Assembly: GCF_008180615.1 (NCBI RefSeq) | Contig: NZ_VTEH01000001.1 | Coordinates: 586,680 to 650,679 of the forward strand | Reading direction: 5' to 3' | Length of the DNA: 64,000 nt | DNA from: Rossellomorea vietnamensis | GTDB taxonomy: Bacteria > Bacillota > Bacilli > Bacillales > Bacillaceae_B | Shown here: positions 24,856 to 34,161 of the stretch, piece by piece | Layout: the number at the start of each line of letters is the position of its first letter | How positions within the stretch are numbered: position 1 is the stretch's first letter | Program-made: the position numbers and the translations under genes | Notes under the pieces: generated by a model | What the model saw: the letters and a program-made list of their open reading frames with translations, nothing else | The model's database searches: none | Told to the model about the DNA's origin: nothing

Positions 24856-25653
24856 TCAATCATCAGCGATGAAGGAATCTCTGACTCTTTTCCAAAAAGG
24901 AAACGGCCTGAATCTCGCAAAACGAATTTTTTCATCAGCAACCCTGTACTGAATCGATTTCACATCTTTGTGAAGCAGCGTTAAATGATCGATCGTAATC
25001 ATGAAATCCGGTACTCTGACCGGTTTAAGCATACATGTATGATGTGCCGGCAGAATTAAAGGGGATCCGATTGTTCTGAAAACCCGGTTGTTGATGGATG
25101 CCATTTCTGCAAGCTGTATGGCAGGAATGGATGGATGCAGTATCGCTCCTGCTAGTGCTTTATTGTAAGCGGTACTGCCCGATGGGGTGGAAAGGCAGAG
25201 GCCGTCTCCCCTGAACCGTTCAAAATGCTGGCCTCGGATTTCAACATCCATGACAAGTGTTCCTTCCACACTTTTAACCGTTGATTCGTTCAACCCAAGA
25301 TATCTTGTTTCCTTTCCGCCATTTTGATAACGGATGATCGTTTCCAACAAGGGATATTCAATAATCTGGTAAGGCGTCTTCGCTATGGCGATGACAAGCT
25401 TTTCTATTTCCTCAGGGACCCAGTCTGCGTAGAATCCAAGGTGGCCTGTATGCACTCCAACAAAAGCGGTCTTATCAAGCCTTGAACTATAGCGGTGAAA
25501 TGCATACAGCAGTGTTCCGTCTCCGCCAACTGAAATGACAATATCCGGTTCCTCTTCATCATAAACCAACTCAAAGTCCTGAAGATATGTACGCATCTTA
25601 TGCATAAGTGTATTTGACTTTGAATCTCCTTTAGAAGTGATGGCAAATTTCAT
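24856..25653 (-). CDS. nadF: NAD kinase
   Basis: The 265-residue NAD kinase phosphorylates NAD to NADP. The GGDGT motif (43-47) and NESTVKS plus SGSTAYNKA (family NE and GSTAY motifs) are clear. The sequence agrees closely with the recalled B. subtilis NadF (YjbN). The ATG at 25653 is chosen over a frame extending to 25701 because the family starts MKFA and GGTGT precedes it. It is the middle gene of relQ-nadF-yjbO. Confidence 0.94.
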   Translation of the reverse strand: MKFAITSKGDSKSNTLMHKMRTYLQDFELVYDEEEPDIVISVGGDGTLLYAFHRYSSRLDKTAFVGVHTGHLGFYADWVPEEIEKLVIAIAKTPYQIIEYPLLETIIRYQNGGKETRYLGLNESTVKSVEGTLVMDVEIRGQHFERFRGDGLCLSTPSGSTAYNKALAGAILHPSIPAIQLAEMASINNRVFRTIGSPLILPAHHTCMLKPVRVPDFMITIDHLTLLHKDVKSIQYRVADEKIRFARFRPFPFWKRVRDSFIADD

Positions 25654-25704
25654 ATAGGATACACCCTTTTTTAGTTTCTTTTCCCTCTCCCGCAAGACCA
25701 AAAC

Positions 25705-26355
25705 TTACGGGCCTTTGGGTTTCCGGCTTTTTTCATCCTGATCTTTCTTGTTTGAGAAGAACCTTTGAGCTTCCTGGATTTCTTCCCTGATGAGGGACAT
25801 TTCTTCATCAAGTCTGAATGCCGCCTCCGCAGCTCTCATCAATCTGGTTCTGATTTCTTCAGGAAATTGGCCGCGGTATTTATAATTAAGCGAATGCTCG
25901 ATTGTAGCCCAAAAATTCATGGCCAGGGTCCTTATCTGTATTTCAGCGAGGATGATTTTCTCCTCATGAACGGTCTGGACAGGATACTCAATCACAACAT
26001 GGTAAGAGCGGTATCCACTCGGTTTTTTATGTGATATGTAATCCCTTTCTTCCACTATGTGAAAATCATTTCTCGCCCTCAGTAAGTTTACAACAGCATG
26101 GATATCCTCCACAAATTGGCACATTAACCGGATGCCTGCAATATCCTGCATCTCTGTTCCCAGTTTATCCAGCGGAATTCCTTTTTGGTTCGCTTTATCC
26201 AATATACTCGCAATAGGCTTGACCCTTCCGGTGACAAACTCGATCGGAGAATGCTCCCGCTCAAGTTCGTATAGTCCTCTCATTCCTTTTAGTTTGATCT
26301 TCAGTTCATCTACAGCCTGTTTATACGGTCCCAAAAATTGTTCCCAATGATTCAC
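25705..26355 (-). CDS. relQ: Small alarmone synthetase RelQ (SAS1)
   Basis: The 216-residue (p)ppGpp synthetase has only the synthetase domain, without the hydrolase or regulatory parts of long RelA proteins. Key segments are FVTGRVKPIASILDKA (about 40-55), GIRLMCQF, SYHVVIEYP and EIQIRTLAMNFWATIEHSLNYKY. RelQ makes alarmones as a tetramer that responds to pppGpp and RNA. The start is probably GTG 26355 (VNHWEQFLGPY), with GAGGTGA upstream. A GTG three codons earlier overlaps that site. It heads relQ-nadF-yjbO. Confidence 0.93.
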   Translation of the reverse strand: MNHWEQFLGPYKQAVDELKIKLKGMRGLYELEREHSPIEFVTGRVKPIASILDKANQKGIPLDKLGTEMQDIAGIRLMCQFVEDIHAVVNLLRARNDFHIVEERDYISHKKPSGYRSYHVVIEYPVQTVHEEKIILAEIQIRTLAMNFWATIEHSLNYKYRGQFPEEIRTRLMRAAEAAFRLDEEMSLIREEIQEAQRFFSNKKDQDEKSRKPKGP

Positions 26356-26471
26356 AACGTTCACCTCTTCTTACGATGGCTTATCAGGTAAGTTAAAAGC
26401 TATTGATCAAAGTCTTTTAGAAAGGTTCTTTCAGCTTAGGAAGTTAGATACGTCATCGCTTATGTTCTAAC

Positions 26472-26852
26472 CTACTCCGCTTTTTCTAAAAAAATCGATT
26501 CTACTTTTTTAACCATCTCATCTCCATAGTTGCTGTTGCCTTCTATGTTTTCAATCAGGAAGGCCAGTTCATGGTGAAGCCCTTCTAATTCGAAGTTTGT
26601 CTCCCCAAGGTCTGCAACTACTTTGATATTCTGCTTGATCCCTTCCTTCAATGCGGGCCAGCACCCTTCTTGAATGTGAAGCAGTACATAATCATCGTGA
26701 GATTCCGCCAAATACACGAATGAATAATTTTCTGAGTCAACAATTACCTGACCGGCAGGCTGTAAATTTTGTTCACTGGATTTTTCGCTGCTATGTAATA
26801 TTAATGAATCTTCAAGAAGTTCAGCTTTCGTTAAATATATATTTTTTCTCAT
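26472..26852 (-). CDS. yjbL: YjbL family (UPF0738) protein
   Basis: The 126-residue soluble protein matches the UPF0738/YjbL family in length and in segments such as FVYLAESHDDYVLLHI and CWPALKEGIKQ. Function is unknown. It lies 116 bp upstream of relQ on the same strand and is divergent from yjbK, as in B. subtilis. Confidence 0.82.
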   Translation of the reverse strand: MRKNIYLTKAELLEDSLILHSSEKSSEQNLQPAGQVIVDSENYSFVYLAESHDDYVLLHIQEGCWPALKEGIKQNIKVVADLGETNFELEGLHHELAFLIENIEGNSNYGDEMVKKVESIFLEKAE

Positions 26853-27022
26853 ATGAAGTGTGGTGCTCCTTTCACTGCTTTATGCCTCCTATTTTAACAC
26901 ACTATCCCCTCAACTATCTAAAGATTGAAGTAAGCCGGAGAGAAGGAGATAATGTATAAGGAAGCAGAAATCCTTTGATTGAAGAGAAAAATATCACATT
27001 AACCTTGGAAAGGAAGAGTGCT

Positions 27023-27601
27023 ATGCCGGAAGAACTTGAAATAGAATTTAAAAACATGCTCACTCAAGGAGAATTTAACTGCATTAAGGAACATTTCTCC
27101 TTTACAGATAAAGACTTCACCCTGCAAAAAAATCATTACTTTGATACCCCTGCTAATGATTTGAGGGAGAAGCAGTGTGCTCTCCGCATCAGAGAAAAGA
27201 ATGAAAAATTTGAATTTACTTTGAAACAACCTGCTGATGAGGGGTTACTCGAAACTAACCAGGCCGTGACGGAGGAGGAGACCAAGAAGATGCTGGCTGA
27301 AGGCTCTCTTCCACCAGGAGAGGTAGAATCAGCACTCCAAAAATTGGGCATTGAGACAAAAAAATTCCGCCATTTCGGAACTCTTTCTACCAACAGGGCG
27401 GAATCACTTTATAAAGATGGATTAATGGTGCTCGATTACAGTTTTTATTTAAACAATGAAGATTTTGAGTTAGAATATGAAGTGAAGGAGAGAGAATCCG
27501 GACAGGTAATATTCCTCGATTTTCTTAAGACCATGAACATTCCAATTCGCCATGCCGATAATAAAATAAAAAGATTTTTAAGAACTGTAAAAACAGACTA
27601 A
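27023..27601 (+). CDS. yjbK: CYTH domain triphosphatase-like protein (YjbK)
   Basis: The 192-residue protein has the N-terminal ExExK motif (ELEIEFK; E6, E8, K10) and alternate Arg/Lys/Glu strands (HYFDT, ALRIREK, FTLKQP) of the CYTH tunnel fold. Such proteins hydrolyse inorganic triphosphate or bind organic triphosphates with divalent metal. The ATG at 27023 is chosen for GGAAGAG upstream and the family start M(S/P)xEIEIE; the TTG at 26975 is less likely. It precedes yjbJ by 31 bp. Confidence 0.9.
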   Translation: MPEELEIEFKNMLTQGEFNCIKEHFSFTDKDFTLQKNHYFDTPANDLREKQCALRIREKNEKFEFTLKQPADEGLLETNQAVTEEETKKMLAEGSLPPGEVESALQKLGIETKKFRHFGTLSTNRAESLYKDGLMVLDYSFYLNNEDFELEYEVKERESGQVIFLDFLKTMNIPIRHADNKIKRFLRTVKTD

Positions 27602-27632
27602 TAAACGGTTCTTATAAAGGAGACATACAGCA

Positions 27633-28289
27633 ATGAACGTGCAAGCGTTAAAAACGATGATGGAATTACAAGCATTGCAGGGGCTCAATTCAAATTCAAA
27701 ATCTGATCAGCCGGTAACAGGCACCGGCTCTTCCTTGTTTCAGCAATTGCTTACCGAAACCCTTGTGAGCCAATCGAATCATCCTCAGCTTTCAAAACTT
27801 GGCTCTGTCAGCCAAATGATCCCCCTATTATCAAATGGAAATAGTCTTGCTACTAAAAATGCAGCATCTTATGTCTCAAATGCAGCATCCGTTTCGTCAA
27901 GCAAGGCTCCTGACAGTTCGGTTCAACAAATTATCAGCAGGGCAGCCCAAAAGTACAACCTGCCTGTTAAATTAATTTCATCCGTTATCAGCCAGGAGTC
28001 TGGCTTCAACCCTGATGCTGTCAGCCATGCTGGTGCTTCCGGTTTAATGCAGCTCATGCCTGCCACTGCCCGCGGACTAGGAGTAACAGACATTTTCGAC
28101 CCCGAACAAAATGTATTTGCGGGTACTAAATATCTTCGGCAAATGATGGACAAATATAACGGCAGCCTTGAAATGGCGCTTGCAGCTTACAATGCCGGCC
28201 CAGGAAACGTCGATAAGTATAATGGGATCCCCCCTTTTAAAGAAACGATGCAGTATGTACAAAAAGTATCTGAAAGATTTTATTCTTAA
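27633..28289 (+). CDS. yjbJ: Lytic transglycosylase, SLT fold (YjbJ)
   Basis: The 218-residue protein has a Ser/Asn-rich N-terminal half and a C-terminal SLT domain: catalytic Glu in VISQESGFNP (Glu about 122), then GASGLMQLMPATARGLGV, LRQMMDKYNG and ALAAYNAGPGNVDKYNGIPP. It should cut the glycan strand of peptidoglycan with 1,6-anhydro product. No ordinary signal peptide is seen; the family member in B. subtilis is likewise atypical. AAGGAG precedes the ATG. A decayed copy of repeat family R begins five bases after its stop. Confidence 0.9.
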   Translation: MNVQALKTMMELQALQGLNSNSKSDQPVTGTGSSLFQQLLTETLVSQSNHPQLSKLGSVSQMIPLLSNGNSLATKNAASYVSNAASVSSSKAPDSSVQQIISRAAQKYNLPVKLISSVISQESGFNPDAVSHAGASGLMQLMPATARGLGVTDIFDPEQNVFAGTKYLRQMMDKYNGSLEMALAAYNAGPGNVDKYNGIPPFKETMQYVQKVSERFYS

Positions 28290-28294
28290 ATAAT

Positions 28295-28398
28295 GGCTCT
28301 TTTCGTAAGCTTAATTACTATTTCTTATAAAATTCGAAAACGAGAGCTATAAACGAGGGAAAAATCCGGCTCTTGGGATTTCTCCGGGAGCAATATGC
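28295..28398 (-). repeat. Repeat family R, degenerate copy R0
   Basis: GGCTCTTTTCGTAAGCTT at its start and CTTGGGATTT..GGGAGCAATATGCC near its end match the reverse of the copy at 30288. It lies directly after the yjbJ stop. Confidence 0.6.
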
Positions 28399-28421
28399 CT
28401 AAACAAATGAATTCTTCAGCC

Positions 28422-28446
28422 GCTCACAGTCCATGTGAGCTTTTTT
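28422..28446 (+). terminator. Terminator after yjbJ
   Basis: GCTCAC and GTGAGC form a 6-bp stem with a 7-nt loop and six T follow. Confidence 0.7.
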
Positions 28447-28649
28447 AGTGCTTAATTCATAATTATCCTTTTCATTTCTGTTCAAGCACTCTTGCTGCGC
28501 CATGGCAGAAAACATAATCCTCACCGGAATGTTACGCCTGCATTGGCAGATACTAATTGAAATTGAGTATGATGAATGCTATTTGTTTGAGATATTTTTC
28601 AGCGATTGCTAAAATAAAACAAACAATCAATGCAAAAAGGAGTCTACTT

Positions 28650-29048
28650 ATGGAGAAACATAAGACGCCGTATGAAACAATTGGCGAAGAAAAGCTCTCA
28701 ATGCTTGTAGATGCTTTTTATGCAAGAGTGGGGAACCATCCTGATTTAATTCCGATATTTCCAAACGACCTGTCTGAAACTGCCAGAAAACAAAAGCAGT
28801 TCCTTACCCAGTATTTGGGCGGACCACCTTTATATACTGAAGAACACGGCCATCCAATGATGCGCGCAAGACATTTACCTTTTGAAATAACGCCAACAAG
28901 AGCAAAAGCATGGTTGAAGTGCATGAGTGAGTCCATGGATGAAATCGGTCTTGAGGGTCAATTCCGAGAAGAATTCTTTTCCAGGCTTGTACTGACAGCC
29001 AGGCATATGGTGAACTCATCAGACAACCTGCAAGGTGAAGAAAATTGA
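28650..29048 (+). CDS. yjbI: Group II truncated hemoglobin (YjbI)
   Basis: The 132-residue globin of the trHbO type has TPYETIGEEKLSMLVDAFYARV at the start, then PIFPNDL, the proximal-His segment MRARHLPFEIT (His about 72), and AWLKCMSESMDEIGL. It binds oxygen in heme and may protect against oxidative or nitrosative stress. AAAAAGGAG precedes the ATG at 28650; the frame extending to 28557 lacks a site. Its stop overlaps the TTG start of spxH, so the two are translationally coupled. Confidence 0.92.
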   Translation: MEKHKTPYETIGEEKLSMLVDAFYARVGNHPDLIPIFPNDLSETARKQKQFLTQYLGGPPLYTEEHGHPMMRARHLPFEITPTRAKAWLKCMSESMDEIGLEGQFREEFFSRLVLTARHMVNSSDNLQGEEN

Positions 29049-29911
29049 GCAGCCTGAATAATAATAAAACCATTCAAGGATGCAAGCCTGATAAAAAGCC
29101 TTTAGAAATATATATGTTCATCGACCCTCTATGCCCCGAGTGCTGGGCATTGGAACCTATTCTTAAAAAGCTGCAGATTCAATATGGACAGTATTTCAGG
29201 ATCAAGAATGTTTTGAGCGGAAAATTGACCTCTCTGAATTTGTCCAATAAAAAGAAGCAGGAAAACATCGCAACCCAATGGGAAAAGACCGCAAGCCGGT
29301 CTGGAATGTCCTGCGACGGTAATCTATGGTATGAGAACCCTATCGATTCTCCATATTTGGCTTCCATCGCCATTAAGGCTGCAGAATTGCAAGGAAGGCA
29401 TGCAGGTATCCGTTTTTTCAGAAAACTGCAGGAAACTCTTTTTCTTGGAAAACAAGATGTATCCAATCTTGAAGTGCTGACCGAAATAGCCTCTAACAGC
29501 AAGCTTGACTTAAAGGAATTCCAGAGCGACATCCATTCTGAATCAGCTGCTAAAGCCCTTCAATGCGATTTAAGAATTACAGCTGAAATGGATGTTGAAG
29601 AAATACCGACCCTTGTCTTTTTTAATGAAAACATTGAAGATGAAGGAATAAAAGTGACCGGAATGTACTCCTTCGAGGTGTATGTTCAAATATTGGAAGA
29701 AATGCTTTCCAGTATTCCGGAACCGCAGCCTCTGCCGCCTTTGGAACATTTTCTAGAATACTACCAAATGGTTGCCACTAAAGAAATTTCAGTGGTATAT
29801 GACATGAGCATGCTTCAAGTTGAAAAGAATATGAAGAAGTGGATTCTCCAAAAGAAAGTTGAGAAAGTATCTGTCAAACACGGTACGTTCTGGAGATATC
29901 TCTCTTCTTGA
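29045..29911 (+). CDS. spxH: ClpXP adaptor SpxH (YjbH), DsbA-like
   Basis: The 288-residue protein has a thioredoxin/DsbA-like fold with DPLCPECW (Cys 30 and 33) and a C-terminal region ending VEKVSVKHGTFWRYL. SpxH binds Spx and presents it to ClpXP. spx itself lies at 35282. The start is TTG, overlapping the yjbI stop (ATTGA), with AAGGTGAA upstream. The yjbI-yjbH order is as in B. subtilis. A strong terminator follows. Confidence 0.92.
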   Translation: MSSLNNNKTIQGCKPDKKPLEIYMFIDPLCPECWALEPILKKLQIQYGQYFRIKNVLSGKLTSLNLSNKKKQENIATQWEKTASRSGMSCDGNLWYENPIDSPYLASIAIKAAELQGRHAGIRFFRKLQETLFLGKQDVSNLEVLTEIASNSKLDLKEFQSDIHSESAAKALQCDLRITAEMDVEEIPTLVFFNENIEDEGIKVTGMYSFEVYVQILEEMLSSIPEPQPLPPLEHFLEYYQMVATKEISVVYDMSMLQVEKNMKKWILQKKVEKVSVKHGTFWRYLSS

Positions 29912-29964
29912 TTGTAATAATGGAGATATCCTCTAATAAGATATATTAAAATAAGAATAAAAAG

Positions 29965-29995
29965 AAAACCCGTTGTCCGAGGACAACGGGTTTTC
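29965..29995 (+). terminator. Terminator of yjbI-spxH
   Basis: GAAAACCCGTTGTCC and GGACAACGGGTTTTC form a perfect stem with a 1- to 2-nt core loop, with A- and T-tracts. Confidence 0.85.
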
Positions 29996-30287
29996 TAATA
30001 CAAACAAAGGGGATGGGAGAAATTTTTCACGGTCAAACAAAGGGGTATATGTTTGTTGTGATCAACTTCTTGTACTTAATATAGCATGAGGGAACTTGTA
30101 TGTGCAAGTTGTTTGTTTATTATTTCACAATATTGTCATATAGTTTATTTCTCACGTGCTTTACGCCTGAGGATTGGGACAGCGGTCAATCGGTCTCCTG
30201 TGACCTGCTCCTTCGAGCCGTGAAGCTGGAGAGATATACATTTCCTTTAAAGGAGCCATATTCTTTGTGAAAGGCGCTTAAGAAAAA
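29996..30287. other. Intergenic region after spxH
   Basis: No gene is seen. CAAACAAAGGGG occurs twice, at 30001-30012 and 30034-30045, 33 bp apart. The rest holds no motif that I recognise. Confidence 0.5.
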
Positions 30288-30413
30288 GGCTCTTTTCGCA
30301 TACATTCTTGCTTTCGGAAAATCCCAAGGGCTGGATTATTCCCCCTGGATACTGAGGTATTACCTTCTAATCGGGGAGAACAGCTCTTTTCTATTCCTGT
30401 TACGAAAAGAGCC
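30288..30413 (+). repeat. Repeat family R, copy R1
   Basis: GGCTCTTTTCGCATACATTC opens it and TTACGAAAAGAGCC closes it, as imperfect inverted ends. The centre contains the paired segments TTCCCCCTGGATACT..ATCGGGGAGAACAGCTC. It is shorter than other copies. Confidence 0.7.
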
Positions 30414-30579
30414 CAAAATTAAGCTCTCATAGCCAAGTAAACTCAGGTTTAAGTAGAATTATGAGAAAGCTGTACGTACATCCACTCAGTATTTTTCAGA
30501 TATTCAGTGAAGACAGCATGTATTTTCAGCGATGTTCCTCATATAATTTATAGATATTCTTTTAAGGAGGCTCATTATT

Positions 30580-30756
30580 ATGAGACCCAATCTCAAGTTC
30601 ATCTTATTAATCTCGTTTATACTCCTGTCATTCATTCTAAATATTTTTGGGTTAATGTATCTTTACCCCATTTATGTGACCTCTCCATTGCTCTTCCTAT
30701 CGCTCCTGCTGCTAATGCAGTATATTAATAATCGAAAAAGATTCAGAGGATTCTGA
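30580..30756 (+). CDS. Small two-helix membrane protein (58 aa)
   Basis: The frame encodes MRPNLKFILLISFILLSFIL, a second hydrophobic stretch through TSPLLFLSLLLLMQY, and a basic tail NNRKRFRGF. TAAGGAGG lies ten bases before the ATG. The position between spxH and pepF is where B. subtilis also has a small gene, but I cannot confirm homology. The longer overlapping frame at 30507 is in another phase and is spurious. Confidence 0.7.
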   Translation: MRPNLKFILLISFILLSFILNIFGLMYLYPIYVTSPLLFLSLLLLMQYINNRKRFRGF

Positions 30757-30863
30757 TTGCTTCTGAAACCCAGTTTGATTTTTTCTTTAAACTACCTATT
30801 AATAAGATACAGCTTTCAATCAACCAAAGCAGTCTTTGCAGCACTATGAATTTAAAAGATCAG

Positions 30864-30902
30864 AAAAGGCAGCCATGATGTAATAATCATGGCTGCCTTT
30901 TA
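30864..30902 (-). terminator. Terminator of pepF
   Basis: AAAAGGCAGCCATGATT and AATCATGGCTGCCTTTT flank a short loop; a T-tract follows on the minus strand. Confidence 0.85.
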
Positions 30903-30925
30903 GTTTTGTCTGGTGAACAAAACGC

Positions 30926-32743
30926 TTAAGAAAGCATCTTTTCCATTTCATTCAGGTTTTCTTCAAATACCTTCATCGCTTCTTCGATTGGCTGTGAAAC
31001 AGTCATGTCCACTCCAGCTTTTTTCAATACTTCTATCGGATAATCTGAACTTCCGGACTTAAGGAATTCAATGTATCTTTCAACTGCCGGCTGTCCTTCC
31101 TCCAAAATCTGTTTGCTCAATGCAGTCGCCGCACTGAAGCCTGTCGCATACTGATACACATAATAATTGTAATAGAAGTGCGGGATACGTGCCCATTCAA
31201 GACCGATTTCTTCATCAATCTCAATGTCTTCTTCCCCGAAATACTTCTTGTTCAATTCATAGTATTCCTTTGAAAGCATCTCTGCCGTCAGCGCTTCGCC
31301 TTCTTGAGCCTTCTTGTGGATGATATGTTCGAATTCAGCAAACATTGTCTGACGGAAAACAGTGCCTCTGAAACCTTCCAGGTAGTGATTTAGAAGGTAT
31401 AAACGTTTTTTCTCATCATCAATATTATTCACTAGATAATTATTTAATAGCGCTTCATTACAAGTAGACGCCACCTCAGCAACAAAGATTGAATAATTGC
31501 CGTATGGATAAGGCTGTGCCTTCCTCGTGTAATAACTATGCACACTATGTCCGAACTCATGTGCAAGCGTGAACAGATTATTGACGTTGTCCTGCCAGTT
31601 CATAAGGATATAAGGATTCGTGCCATATGTTCCTGAAGAATAGGCCCCGCTCCTCTTTCCTTTGTTCTCTACAACATCTACCCAGCGGTTTTCAAAACCG
31701 TCTTTCAGTACGTTCATGTATTCTTCTCCAAGCGGAGTAAGGCCATTTAGTATCATGTTCTTTGCTTCTTCGTAAGGAATTTCCATTTTTACTTCCTTAA
31801 CCAGCGGGGTGTATAAGTCATACATGTGAAGCTTTTCCAGCCCCAGTACCTTTTTCCTCAGCTTGATATAACGATGAAGAAGGTGCAGATTATCATTTAC
31901 GGTTTTAACAAGATTTTCGTAAACCGTTTCAGGGATGTTATTCGCAGACAGTGCAGCATGGCGGGCAGAATCATAGTTTCTTACGTCTGCGCTGAAGTTA
32001 TCTTTTTTCACTGTACCGCTTAATGTGCTTGAGAAAGTATTCTGGAACTTTCCATAGGTTTTATAAACAGCCTTGAATGCCTCTTCCCTTACGCGGCGGT
32101 CATCACTTTCGAGGAAGCGGATATAGCGGCCGTGTGTAATCTCAACCTCTTCACCATTTTCATCTGTGATTGACGGAAATTCCATGTCTGCATTATTCAG
32201 CATTCCGAATGTATTCGCTGATGCGCCCAGCACTTCAGACGCCTGCGCAAGGAGTGCCTCTTGCTCTGCTGATAAAATATGGGGACGCTGAAGGTTGATT
32301 TCTTCAAGAGCATGCTTGTAAAGATGAAGATCTTTGTTTTCCTCCAGGAAGCTGCTCAGCCTGTCTTCATCAATTGCAAGGATTTCCGGCACAAGATATG
32401 CAAATGAACTAGAAAGCTGAGTATATAAAGTTTTCGCTCGGTCATCAAGCCCCTGATAATAGGAATTGGTCGTATCCTGATCATATCTCATGTGAGAATA
32501 GGCATACAGCTTTCCCATTCTCTCGGAAACTTCATCCTGAAATTTCAACGCTTTATAGAGGTGTTCAGCACTTTCAGATAGCGTACCTTTAAAGTCACCG
32601 GCACTTTTTATTAATTCCTGCACCTCTTTGTACTCTTTTTCCCACACATTATCATCAGCAAAAATATCTTCAAGTCTCCATGTTAATTCTTCCTTGATAT
32701 CCTTGCGGTTCGGAAGACTTTTTACAGCTGTTTCATTTGTCAT
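30926..32743 (-). CDS. pepF: Oligoendopeptidase F
   Basis: The 605-residue M3 metallopeptidase has the zinc motif HEFGHSVHSYY (HEFGH about 395-399), with the downstream Glu in FVAEVASTCNEALL. It cuts short peptides in the cytoplasm. In B. subtilis pepF (yjbG) overexpression blocks sporulation initiation by destroying PhrA. The ATG at 32743 has TGGAGG upstream; an in-frame ATG at 32836 lies too close to coiA and has no site. It is 123 bp downstream of coiA on the same strand. Confidence 0.95.
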   Translation of the reverse strand: MTNETAVKSLPNRKDIKEELTWRLEDIFADDNVWEKEYKEVQELIKSAGDFKGTLSESAEHLYKALKFQDEVSERMGKLYAYSHMRYDQDTTNSYYQGLDDRAKTLYTQLSSSFAYLVPEILAIDEDRLSSFLEENKDLHLYKHALEEINLQRPHILSAEQEALLAQASEVLGASANTFGMLNNADMEFPSITDENGEEVEITHGRYIRFLESDDRRVREEAFKAVYKTYGKFQNTFSSTLSGTVKKDNFSADVRNYDSARHAALSANNIPETVYENLVKTVNDNLHLLHRYIKLRKKVLGLEKLHMYDLYTPLVKEVKMEIPYEEAKNMILNGLTPLGEEYMNVLKDGFENRWVDVVENKGKRSGAYSSGTYGTNPYILMNWQDNVNNLFTLAHEFGHSVHSYYTRKAQPYPYGNYSIFVAEVASTCNEALLNNYLVNNIDDEKKRLYLLNHYLEGFRGTVFRQTMFAEFEHIIHKKAQEGEALTAEMLSKEYYELNKKYFGEEDIEIDEEIGLEWARIPHFYYNYYVYQYATGFSAATALSKQILEEGQPAVERYIEFLKSGSSDYPIEVLKKAGVDMTVSQPIEEAMKVFEENLNEMEKMLS

Positions 32744-32866
32744 ATGTATCCTCCATTCTTTCGTTATACGAATTAATCTTTCCTTCTTACATTCTCCAAT
32801 AAAAAAGAAAATCCTGCAAGAATTGGATGTTTTCAATATGAAATCAATAAAAACCCTTTAACTTTA

Positions 32867-33976
32867 TTAAGTATGCTTTCCTGTTACATAATATACTTCA
32901 GATTTCACCTCCTTTATTATGTCTCTTTTGAGAAGAATCATTAAGTATTCTTTCAGTGCTTCCACTAGCAGGTCTTTCTTCACAAGAGGGAGAATCCTGC
33001 ATTGAATGAAACCTGTGCTTATTCTCTTTTGATGACTGTTAAATATTTCGGCGAAGGAGACACTGGAACCTGCTGGCTTCTTTTTTAATCCATCATACCA
33101 AATAAAGTACTGCCACTCGATTGGGTGGCTTTTGAAAAGAAGCATATGTTCTGTTGGAATGCCGATATAATCAGGTAAGCTCAATAAATGGTCGCCGTTT
33201 AAATAAAGGGCTTTTAAAAACCGGTCATTTACTCCGTTATTATACATGAGTTTATTTTTTATCCAGGAATCATTTGAAGCTTTAAAGTACTTATTAGGAG
33301 GGTTGTTCATCTTTAAAGGAAGCTTAAAAGGAAAAGGAACAGAATTGAGAGTAAGAGTAAATGTTTCAGAAGAAAAGAGTTTTGCGGAATGAGGATGAAG
33401 GTTGTAATAAAAGTGCATCTTTTCATTCTCCGTATCGAAGTAGGAGAGCCAGTAGCCGGCATGGGGACTGTATCGGATAAAGAGCTGCTGAGAATGTGTA
33501 AGTGAAATTCTTGGACCTATCCCTTTCTGATCAATTCTGCTGCCCAGGATCCACACTGGTTCAATACCCTCATTTTGATAGCCTATTGTTCTGGCCAGAA
33601 AATCATCAATGCTGATAGCAGCACATTGAAATTCAACAGAATACCTTTTATCCTTCAATAAGATATAAACATCCGGTCTCTGCTGGACAGACGGCAGATA
33701 ATGTTCCAGCTCAACAGTTGGGATTAATGAAGAAAAGTGATGAAAAAGAAGTTTTTTACCTCTAAGATGAATAGCAGTCTCTGGTTCACCGCTGCCTTTA
33801 CAGCCTATGTTAGAGACATGTGCAAAATGGGGTATCTTAATCTTGCCAGCTTTGATGATTAAGGGGGCCAGACATACAGGACAATAGAACTTACTGCCCT
33901 TTAAACCTGCCACCTCTTCATCGGAATATCGGATTAATGTAATCAACTGCTGTTGTTTATTTAATGCGGTCAGCAT
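32867..33976 (-). CDS. coiA: Competence protein CoiA
   Basis: The 369-residue protein has an N-terminal zinc-ribbon-like segment YCPVCLAPLIIKAG (Cys 32 and 35) with HFAHVS, and a nuclease-like core RPDVYILLKDKRYSVEFQCAAISIDDF, in which D, E and Q..C fit the PD-(D/E)xK-like CoiA_nuc domain. CoiA is needed for processing of incoming DNA in transformation. GGAGGTGA precedes the ATG. It lies between mecA and pepF as in B. subtilis. Confidence 0.92.
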   Translation of the reverse strand: MLTALNKQQQLITLIRYSDEEVAGLKGSKFYCPVCLAPLIIKAGKIKIPHFAHVSNIGCKGSGEPETAIHLRGKKLLFHHFSSLIPTVELEHYLPSVQQRPDVYILLKDKRYSVEFQCAAISIDDFLARTIGYQNEGIEPVWILGSRIDQKGIGPRISLTHSQQLFIRYSPHAGYWLSYFDTENEKMHFYYNLHPHSAKLFSSETFTLTLNSVPFPFKLPLKMNNPPNKYFKASNDSWIKNKLMYNNGVNDRFLKALYLNGDHLLSLPDYIGIPTEHMLLFKSHPIEWQYFIWYDGLKKKPAGSSVSFAEIFNSHQKRISTGFIQCRILPLVKKDLLVEALKEYLMILLKRDIIKEVKSEVYYVTGKHT

Positions 33977-34121
33977 TTAGTCACCTCCTGTAATCATACT
34001 CTTCGGTGCAGGAGGGTTATATTCCTTTTTATAATAATTTAAATTAATATTAATTAAAAGGATTATAGATTTAGTTAGAAAAACAAATGAAATGGCCTCA
34101 ATCAAAGCTGCTAATAGTAAG

Positions 34122-34152
34122 AAAACGCATCCTCAAATGAGAATGCGCATTG
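34122..34152 (-). terminator. Terminator of mecA
   Basis: ATGCGCATTCTC and GAGGATGCGTT form an imperfect stem; TTTTC follows on the minus strand. Confidence 0.7.
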
Positions 34153-34161
34153 TCTGTAAAA

